NCBI GenBank assembly: GCA_009861545.1
Contig: VXME01000053.1
Location: 1 to 36,283 of the forward strand
From: Acidobacteriota bacterium
GTDB taxonomy: Bacteria > Acidobacteriota > Vicinamibacteria > Vicinamibacterales > UBA8438
Reading direction: 5' to 3'
DNA: 36,283 nt
Part shown: in pieces, positions 30,568 through 36,283 of the stretch
Layout of the letters: each line of letters opens with the position of its first letter
How positions within the stretch are numbered: the stretch's first letter is position 1
The notes under the pieces: model-generated
What the model saw: only the letters and a program-made list of their open reading frames with translations
What the model was told of the DNA's origin: nothing
Database searches by the model: none
Position numbers and translations under genes: made by a program

Positions 30568-33500
30568 CTACGGAATGAAGATGAACTCCTTCAGGTTGAA
30601 CAGGCTGTGCGCGACGTCCTGCCACACCGCGGCGTCGTAGAGCAGCAGCGACCGGTCGACGCCCCGCTCTGTGGCCACGGCGTTCAGGTAGTCGGCGACG
30701 CGGGCGCGCTCGGTCTCCGACGGCGGGCGGGCGAGCGCCTTGGCGAACATGTGCGTGACGCGCCCGTCCACCGACGTCGCCTCGCCCTCGGCGAGCCGCC
30801 GGCCCCACTCGGCCGCCTGTCCGATGACGAACGGGCTGTTGAGCAGCGCGAGCGACTGGGCCGGCACGTTCGTCGTGTCCCGCTGGCCGCGGGTCGTCGC
30901 CGGCTTCGGCAGGTCGAAGACCTCCAGGAACGGGTTGTGCGCGTTGCGCCGGATCTCCTGGTAGATGCTCCGCCGCCCGTCGCCGTCCACCGGGCCGTTG
31001 TTCGGATCGCCCTGGGTCAGGCCGCGCCGCGCCGCGTAGTGCACCGGCACCGACGGCCCGTACATCGTCGGGTCGAAGCGACCGGAGATCGAGAGCATCG
31101 CGTCGCGGATTGCCTCGGCGTCGAGGCGCCGCAGGTTGGCGTGCTGCAGCAGCCGGTTGGACGGGTCGACCTCGGCGGCCCTGGCCGATGCCTGGCTGCT
31201 CATCCGATAGGCCCGGCTGAGGACCAGGCGGCGGACGAGCCGCTTCATCGAGTAGCCGTCGTCGACGAAGCCGGCCGCCAGGTAGTCGAGCAGGGCGGGA
31301 TGCGACGGCGGATCGCCGAGCCGGCCGAAGTTGTCGACGGTGCGCACGATGCCGTAGCCGAACAGGTAGCGCCACACCCGGTTGACGGCCACGCGCGCCG
31401 TGAGCGGGTTGTCGGGGGCGGTGACCGCCTCGGCGAGGTGCAACCGGACCAGCCCCGGCTCGGGATACTGCCGGCTGTCGACCGCGGTGAGGAACCCGCG
31501 CGGCACCGGCTCGCCGAGGTTCCTGTGGTTGCCTCGCACCAGCAGGGGCTGATCCGGGGCCGCCTCGTCGATGACGCCCGGCGCGCGGCGCGCCACCGGC
31601 ACGTCCCGCTCCAGCAGCCGGTACTCGGCCACCGGCGCGCGCAAGTCGACCAGCTCCTCCAGCGAGCGGGTCAGCAGGTCGGCCCGCACGAGCTCGTCCA
31701 GCAACACCGCCTGCTGCTCGCTGAGCCGGTCGTCCCGCCAGGCGGCGACCGCCTCTCCCGCCCGGTGGGCGATCAGCGCGGCCAGCTCTTCGCGGGACGC
31801 CGGCTCGGCCGGCGCTGCCGACGCCGCGTCCTCCGCGTCACCACCCAGCAGCGAGAGGATGGGAACGACCGTCTCCTTCGGCGTCCGCTTCTCGTCGTGG
31901 AACACGATGCGGCTGGCGCCGATGAACGACCGTCCGTCACCCCGCCGCGTCGGCCGGTGCCGCAACTGGCTGTCCTCGGGGTCGAGCTGGAACCGCGTGG
32001 CGTCGTCCTGGGTCGCGAACTCGATGTAGGCGCTGAAGCCCTTCCAGAACTCGGTGTCCCACTGCACCCAGCCCATCTCGTCGGTCTTCGGGCTGTGGCG
32101 CAGGTGGTAGATGCCGCCGCGCGGCACCGCGTAGTTCTCGATGATGAGATTCACGAAGCTGAGGTCGCCGCCCATCACGCGGAAGCTGATGTAGTCGCTG
32201 TCGATCTCGAAGCTGGGGGTCTGGATGACGCCGGGATGCTTCGTCGACAGCAGGTGCGTGTAGGCGCCGCCCGGATAGATCCCGGTCAGCAGCAGGTCGC
32301 CGCGCTGCTCGATGGCGAACTCGCCGGGCTTCGAGGGCGTGGCCGTGAGGCCGGTGCCGTGGCCGACCATCTCGGCGTAGTCGGGACCGGTCAGATCCCA
32401 CTTCGGCTCGAAGTGCTCGGCGTTGTAGCGCTCGCGGTCGGCGATCTCGGCGTCCCAGTGCGCGCGCAGCTCGCGCCAGGCCCCCGGGAAATCGGCGGCA
32501 TCGACCTCGGCCAGCGCCTGCCACGCCGCGAGGACGCTGCCGGATGCCGGGTCGGGCGCCGGACCCGCCTCCGCTTCGTCTACGCGATCCGCGTCGGCAT
32601 CCTCCGCACCGTCGGCCTCATCCGCCGCCGGCTCCAGCCCGGCCAGCAGCTCGTCACCGACGGACTCGGCCGCCGCGCCCCACGCAGCGGCGAGCAGGCC
32701 GCGAATGTCCGCCTTCAGCGCCGCAAGCGCGTCCCGGTTCGTTTCGAGGACGGCCTGCGAGTCGACGGCGCGCACCGTCGGCCGCGCGCCGTACAGCGTG
32801 CCGAAGAACGAGTAGTAGTCCTTCTGGCTGATCGCGTCGAACTTGTGGTCGTGGCAGCGGGCGCACGACACGGTCAGGCCCAGGAACGCCTTCGACGCCA
32901 CGTCCACCTGGTTGTCGGTCCACTTGACGCGATCCTCCCAGGGATCGACCGGCTGGAAGCCGTGCTCGATGAGCCGGAAGTTGGCCGGGCCGATCATCGA
33001 CTCGTTGGTCCGCCCGTCCGCGGCGAGGCGCGGGTCCGGCAGCAGGTCGCCGGCCAGGTGCTCGCGGATCAACCGGTCGTAGGGCACGTCGTCGTTGAAC
33101 GCGCGGATGAGGTAGTCGCGGTAGCGCCAGGCGAACGGGATGTCGGGGTCGCCCTCGCTGCCGTGCGACTCGCTGTAGCGGAACAGGTCCATCCAGTGGC
33201 GCGCCCAGCGCTCGCCGAAGTGGGGCGATTCGAGAAAGCGGTCGACCAGGTCCGCATAGGCCGACCGCGAGTCGTCGCCGGCGAACCGGGCGATTTCGGC
33301 CGGGGTCGGGGGCAGCCCGCGCAGGTCGAACGACAGGCGGCGGACGAGCGCGGCGCGGTCGGCGTCCGGGGCCGGTGCGAGCCCGGCCTCGTCGAGGGCG
33401 GCGAGAACGAACCGGTCGACCGGCGTCGCGGGCCACGCGTCGTCATCGACGGCGGGCTCGCCGGCCTGCACCGGCTGCCACGCCCAGTGCGTGCGCCGGC

Positions 33501-33972
33501 GCTCCGGCAGGTCGAACGGCGCGGACGGGTCCGGCGGATCCGCCCCGGCGGCGGCCAGGGTCGCCTCGGGCCACGGCGCTCCCATCTCGACCCACCTCGT
33601 GATCGCGGCGATGTCGTCGTCGGCAAGCGGTCCGAGCGGCGGCATCAGCATCGGCCGGCCGTGCAGGCGCTGCACCAGCGGGCTCTCGTCCGGGCGGCCG
33701 GGCACGATCACCGGTCCCGAGTCGCCGCCCGCCAGCAGTCCGTCCCGGCTGTCGAGCCGAAGGCCGCCGAACGGCGTGCCGATCTGCGCGCTGTGACACG
33801 CGTGACAGTTGTCGGCCAGCAGGGGGCGGATGGCGGATTCGAAGAACTCCGCCTGCGCCGCGTCCGGCGCCTGCCCGGCCGCAGGCGGGGCCTGCGCCGC
33901 GACGGGACGACCGAGCCAGGCGAAGGCCGTGCTCGACGCAACGAGCGCGAGCAGGCACAGTGACAGCCGCAT
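30568..33972 (-). CDS. PSCyt1-DUF1549-DUF1553 cytochrome c protein
   Basis: A 1134-residue exported protein. After a signal peptide (MRLSLCLLALVASSTAFAWLG), CHACH at residues 56-60 is a c-type haem site in a Planctomycete-type cytochrome domain (PSCyt1). The DUF1549 domain follows (PVDRFVLAALDEAGL, HWMDLFRYSESHG) and contains a second CxxCH in SCARCHDHKFDAISQKDYY. A central region (about 430-720) may be a beta-sandwich insert. The DUF1553 domain closes the protein (NRVWRYLFGYGIVRTVDNFG, DAEAIRDAMLSISG). With the downstream DUF1501 gene it forms the usual two-gene unit. The ATG at 33972, with AGGA before it, is preferred to the ATG at 33987. Confidence 0.93.
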   Translation of the reverse strand: MRLSLCLLALVASSTAFAWLGRPVAAQAPPAAGQAPDAAQAEFFESAIRPLLADNCHACHSAQIGTPFGGLRLDSRDGLLAGGDSGPVIVPGRPDESPLVQRLHGRPMLMPPLGPLADDDIAAITRWVEMGAPWPEATLAAAGADPPDPSAPFDLPERRRTHWAWQPVQAGEPAVDDDAWPATPVDRFVLAALDEAGLAPAPDADRAALVRRLSFDLRGLPPTPAEIARFAGDDSRSAYADLVDRFLESPHFGERWARHWMDLFRYSESHGSEGDPDIPFAWRYRDYLIRAFNDDVPYDRLIREHLAGDLLPDPRLAADGRTNESMIGPANFRLIEHGFQPVDPWEDRVKWTDNQVDVASKAFLGLTVSCARCHDHKFDAISQKDYYSFFGTLYGARPTVRAVDSQAVLETNRDALAALKADIRGLLAAAWGAAAESVGDELLAGLEPAADEADGAEDADADRVDEAEAGPAPDPASGSVLAAWQALAEVDAADFPGAWRELRAHWDAEIADRERYNAEHFEPKWDLTGPDYAEMVGHGTGLTATPSKPGEFAIEQRGDLLLTGIYPGGAYTHLLSTKHPGVIQTPSFEIDSDYISFRVMGGDLSFVNLIIENYAVPRGGIYHLRHSPKTDEMGWVQWDTEFWKGFSAYIEFATQDDATRFQLDPEDSQLRHRPTRRGDGRSFIGASRIVFHDEKRTPKETVVPILSLLGGDAEDAASAAPAEPASREELAALIAHRAGEAVAAWRDDRLSEQQAVLLDELVRADLLTRSLEELVDLRAPVAEYRLLERDVPVARRAPGVIDEAAPDQPLLVRGNHRNLGEPVPRGFLTAVDSRQYPEPGLVRLHLAEAVTAPDNPLTARVAVNRVWRYLFGYGIVRTVDNFGRLGDPPSHPALLDYLAAGFVDDGYSMKRLVRRLVLSRAYRMSSQASARAAEVDPSNRLLQHANLRRLDAEAIRDAMLSISGRFDPTMYGPSVPVHYAARRGLTQGDPNNGPVDGDGRRSIYQEIRRNAHNPFLEVFDLPKPATTRGQRDTTNVPAQSLALLNSPFVIGQAAEWGRRLAEGEATSVDGRVTHMFAKALARPPSETERARVADYLNAVATERGVDRSLLLYDAAVWQDVAHSLFNLKEFIFIP

Positions 33973-34047
33973 TGTTTTCCTGAGCATGGCGTTCAGGGGC
34001 AATCTACTACCGCCACCCGTCCGGAGCAACCCCCAGCCACCGGCGCG

Positions 34048-34053
34048 TATACT
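34048..34053 (+). promoter_or_regulatory. Likely -10 element for the NYN-CSD gene
   Basis: TATACT is a five-of-six match to the -10 consensus, in the 133-base divergent gap, and would give a leader of about 45 nt. No good -35 box is seen. Confidence 0.35.
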
Positions 34054-34105
34054 GAAATGTGGCGGCGCGCAAAGGGGCGTTGCCGGCATCCGGAACGGAG
34101 GGAGC

Positions 34106-35119
34106 GTGCGAGTCGGTGTCTACGTCGATACGGATAACATCACGAGGAACGGGGGCCGGGGCCTCCGCTACGACGTTCTGCGGGAGTTCGCGTGCCGCGA
34201 CGGAGCGGACGCGCTGCGGCTGAATTCATACACGTCCTTCGACCGCGAGCGGGCCCATACCGACGAGGACTACAAGCGCAACGTGCAGAGCTTCCAGGCG
34301 GCGTTGCGCGACTTCGGCTACAAGGTCATCGTCAAGCACGTCAAGTGGTACATCAACGAGGACGGCAAGCGCCTCGGAAAGGCCAACAGCGACCTCGACA
34401 TGGCGGTCGACGTGCTGCTGGAGGCCCGCAACATCGACCGCGTGCTGCTGGCGACCGGAGACGGCGATTTCACCAAGGTCGCGCGTGCGTTGCAGAACAT
34501 GGGTTGCCGGGTCGAGGTGGTGGCCTTCGACAACATATCGGGCGACCTGCGGCGCGAGGCGGACATGTTCGTCTCCGGGTACCTGGTTCCGGGACTGCTG
34601 CCCGGGGAATCGCGGGGCCCCGACTGGGGCGACGAGGGATCGCGGGTCCGCGGACTCTGCCACTGGTACGACTCGATCAAGGGATTCGGCTTCATCCGCT
34701 ATCTGCGCTCGTTCACGGGCCCCCTGTGGGTCACCGACACGACACGCGAGGACTCGCCCTACGCGTCGACCTTCGTGCACAGCAGCGAGTTGCAGCGGGC
34801 GGGCATCAACACGCAGGAGCTGCCGAGCCGGCGGCTGATCCTGGAGTTCACGCTGCGTCCGTCGCCCACGAAGCCGGGCGAGCTGACCGCCCAGGAGATT
34901 GCCCTCGTCCCCAGGCCGACCGTCCGCGACCCGCGGCCCGCGCCCGTGCCCGGCCGCGGTTACGGGGGCCCGGATGCGCCGGCCCGTGGGGGATACGGGC
35001 ATGCCGACACCGCAGCTCGCGGGTTCGGGAATGCCGACACCGCCGACCGGAGCCAGGGAAACAGCGAAGCCACGGCGAGCCGAGGCGCCGGGGACGCCGG
35101 CGCCGAGCCCACGCGCTGA
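34106..35119 (+). CDS. NYN ribonuclease-like protein fused to a cold-shock-like domain
   Basis: A 337-residue protein. Residues 1-165 are a NYN/PIN-like nuclease domain with Asp8/Asp10 (YVDTDNI), Asp96/98 (NSDLDMAVDVLL) and Asp119/121 (TGDGDF). Residues 180-252 look like a cold-shock OB-fold: LCHWYDSIKGFGFI corresponds to the RNP1 strand and TFVHSSEL to RNP2, with a longer loop between them. The tail (265-337) is a Gly-rich low-complexity segment with 10-residue repeats. The likely role is binding and cutting single-stranded RNA. The GTG start at 34106 has CGGAGGGAG just before it; sequence further upstream in frame is the antisense of the cytochrome gene. Confidence 0.92.
   Translation: MRVGVYVDTDNITRNGGRGLRYDVLREFACRDGADALRLNSYTSFDRERAHTDEDYKRNVQSFQAALRDFGYKVIVKHVKWYINEDGKRLGKANSDLDMAVDVLLEARNIDRVLLATGDGDFTKVARALQNMGCRVEVVAFDNISGDLRREADMFVSGYLVPGLLPGESRGPDWGDEGSRVRGLCHWYDSIKGFGFIRYLRSFTGPLWVTDTTREDSPYASTFVHSSELQRAGINTQELPSRRLILEFTLRPSPTKPGELTAQEIALVPRPTVRDPRPAPVPGRGYGGPDAPARGGYGHADTAARGFGNADTADRSQGNSEATASRGAGDAGAEPTR
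35001..35043 (+). repeat. 30-bp period repeat in the NYN-CSD tail
   Basis: ATGCCGACACCGC occurs at 35001-35013 and 35031-35043, exactly 30 bases apart. It encodes the repeated HADTAARG / NADTADRS units of the Gly-rich tail. Confidence 0.65.
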
Positions 35120-35162
35120 ATCGCCGGGAGTCTCCGGATTCCGGGCGCGTCGAGCCGGTCGA

Positions 35163-36095
35163 CTACTGCTCGCTTGCGCGCTCGGCCGCGCGGGCGCCCG
35201 CGAGGATGTTCACCAGTCCGTAGTTGCCTTCGTGGCACGCGTACTCGAAGATCTCGCCCCCGAGCGGCACCATCGGGATCTCGGCGGTCCACGGACTCTC
35301 GTACGTCAAGGGGTCGGTGACCGTGAAGCTGTAGTCGATGCGGTCGGCGGCGACCCGCCTGAAACGCTCCACGACCTTCGCCTGCTCGCTGCCCGCCTGC
35401 ACCAGGTAGCGCACCCGTTGATCGCCCCGCGCGGTCAGGTTGGTCGTCTCGACCACCAGCGTGTCGCCCTCCCAGCGGGCGCGCGAATCGCCCAGCCACT
35501 GGCCGACCTGCGACGGCAGGTGGTCGCGTCCGTCCAGCGGGATGATCCGCGCGTCGTGAATCATCTCCACCAGGATCACGACGTGGTCGGGCGTCTGCAG
35601 GATCTGGTAGTTGTGGTTGTAGAAGCCGGGGAGCATGGCGCCGGGCATCCCGCGCGTGATGCACCGGTCGTAGAGGTTCAGGTCGTGCCACGTGTCGAAC
35701 CGCGTGCCGTCCCGCATCGCGGCGAACGCCGGGTCACTCTCGCGCACCCGCTCCGTCATCGCCGGGTACCTTCCGTCGGGCGGGTCGACGATGAGCGACG
35801 TCCGGTTGCTCCGCAGGCCGCGGTCGAACCAGAAGCTGTTGTAGGAGCCGGTCTGGCCGGGGGGCGGGGGCTGGTCCCGCGCTGCCTCGGCCTGCGCGTC
35901 GAACCCCGCGCGCTCCTCCTCGGAGAGCACCGTCCGCTCCTCGAACTCGGTCGGGCGCTCGATCGGCGTCGTGGTCCGGTTGGTCCAGACTCCCTGCAGG
36001 TCGGGGTCGCCCCACGGGGTGCGCTCGGGCGCCTGCGCGTTTGCCAGCACCGGAAGCAGGACGATGGCCGCCAGGATCGCGATGACGTGCCGCAT
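35163..36095 (-). CDS. Secreted protein of unknown function, common in Acidobacteria
   Basis: A 310-residue protein with a signal peptide (MRHVIAILAAIVLLPVLANAQ). The mature protein opens with TPWGDPDLQGVWTNRTTTP, and has FDTWHDLNLYDRCITRGMPG, NYQILQTPDHVVILVEMIHDAR and LVVETTNLT. I associate this pattern with a large family of acidobacterial exported proteins of unknown function. Strand-rich sequence and conserved aromatic residues suggest a beta-propeller or lipocalin-like fold, but no activity can be given. The start at 36095 has GAGGAGG upstream. Confidence 0.85.
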   Translation of the reverse strand: MRHVIAILAAIVLLPVLANAQAPERTPWGDPDLQGVWTNRTTTPIERPTEFEERTVLSEEERAGFDAQAEAARDQPPPPGQTGSYNSFWFDRGLRSNRTSLIVDPPDGRYPAMTERVRESDPAFAAMRDGTRFDTWHDLNLYDRCITRGMPGAMLPGFYNHNYQILQTPDHVVILVEMIHDARIIPLDGRDHLPSQVGQWLGDSRARWEGDTLVVETTNLTARGDQRVRYLVQAGSEQAKVVERFRRVAADRIDYSFTVTDPLTYESPWTAEIPMVPLGGEIFEYACHEGNYGLVNILAGARAAERASEQ

Positions 36096-36200
36096 GCTGC
36101 ACCTCCTCATCGGGAGCATCTTAGCAGTCCGCGGCGACAGCCCCGCGTCGGTTCGAGTTGCCGCGACGCCACGGCGGGGGTCGGCGCGCTTCTCTCGCCG

Positions 36201-36283
36201 TCAGTCGGCGGCAGGTTCGTTGCGTCCTATTGCGTCGATCACGAGTACGCGCAGTTCCCTGATCTCGGCCAACACCTCGTCGA
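36201..36283 (-). CDS. C-terminus of a gene cut by the window end
   Basis: On the minus strand a frame entering from the right edge reads DEVLAEIRELRVLVIDAIGR and ends at TGA 36201-36203 after six more residues. It looks like an amphipathic C-terminal helix. Too little is present to identify the protein. Confidence 0.45.
   Translation of the reverse strand, partial: DEVLAEIRELRVLVIDAIGRNEPAAD

Noticed and set aside
30355-33963. A 1202-codon open frame on the plus strand
   Set aside because: It is antisense to the cytochrome/DUF1553 gene, whose haem motifs and signal peptide are clear; openness is due to GC third-position bias.
35001-35043. A short tandem array as a possible non-coding element
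   Set aside because: It lies in frame in the Gly-rich tail of the NYN-CSD gene and is explained by protein repeats.
1-36283. CRISPR arrays, tRNA or rRNA genes, and intact transposases
   Set aside because: No regularly spaced repeats, no tRNA-like T-loop/acceptor patterns and no transposase motifs were seen on either strand by eye.

Overview
This is a very GC-rich chromosomal segment with a strong GC third-position bias, which keeps long meaningless frames open antisense to real genes. The gene content suggests an Acidobacteriota genome, possibly of the Vicinamibacteria type. The indicators are a TIGR02999-type ECF sigma factor overlapping a membrane serine/threonine kinase, a DUF1549/DUF1553 cytochrome protein followed by a DUF1501 protein, a GMC oxidoreductase with a Tat-borne gluconate-2-dehydrogenase-subunit-3 partner, a secreted sulfatase, and several secreted proteins of types common in that phylum. 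The assignment is inferred from gene content only; there is no rRNA or other phylogenetic marker. The first 55 bases are almost pure C and probably mark a contig edge or sequencing artefact.

Layout. 158-2126 (+): a START-like exported protein and a membrane-anchored M23 peptidase. 2336-2647 (+): an RRM RNA-binding protein closed by a strong hairpin. 2749-5143 (+): an FAD-dependent GMC dehydrogenase and its Tat partner. 5274-5534 (+): a small charged protein. 5673-6140 (-): Hsp20 behind an AT-rich promoter region with dyad symmetry. 6492-8468 (-): an M1 aminopeptidase lipoprotein. 8572-9522 (-) and 9688-11109 (+): an exported HpcH/HpaI-type aldolase homologue and a divergent sulfatase lipoprotein. 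11150-13391 (+): sigma factor and kinase. 13416-14981 (-): a secreted protein and a Tsx-like outer-membrane protein. 15113-17877 (+): two tandem serine beta-lactamase-fold hydrolases. 17892-19398 (-): a lipoprotein beta-carbonic anhydrase and a DUF2490 outer-membrane protein. 19610-21169 (+): a NYN-LOTUS ribonuclease-like protein and RNase HI with an N-terminal zinc-finger-like segment.

21291-28703 is the accessory part. It holds an AAA_14/DUF4143 ATPase, then a 1712-residue protein that fuses a DnaQ-like exonuclease, a complete RecQ-type SF2 helicase and a complete UvrD-type SF1 helicase. After these come decayed fragments: a second copy of the ATPase C-terminus, a truncated ParE-like toxin, an XRE/HigA antitoxin with a broken upstream partner, and a small orphan protein. 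This looks like a horizontally acquired island, and the ATPase plus triple fusion is the best candidate here for an undescribed nucleic-acid-processing or defence module.

28992-33972 (-): the DUF1501 and PSCyt1/DUF1549/DUF1553 pair. 34106-35119 (+): a second NYN protein, fused to a cold-shock-like domain. 35163-36095 (-): a secreted protein of unknown function. 36201-36283 (-): the C-terminus of a gene that runs out of the window. Two NYN proteins, an RRM protein and RNase H within 36 kb give the window an unusually large RNA-processing content.
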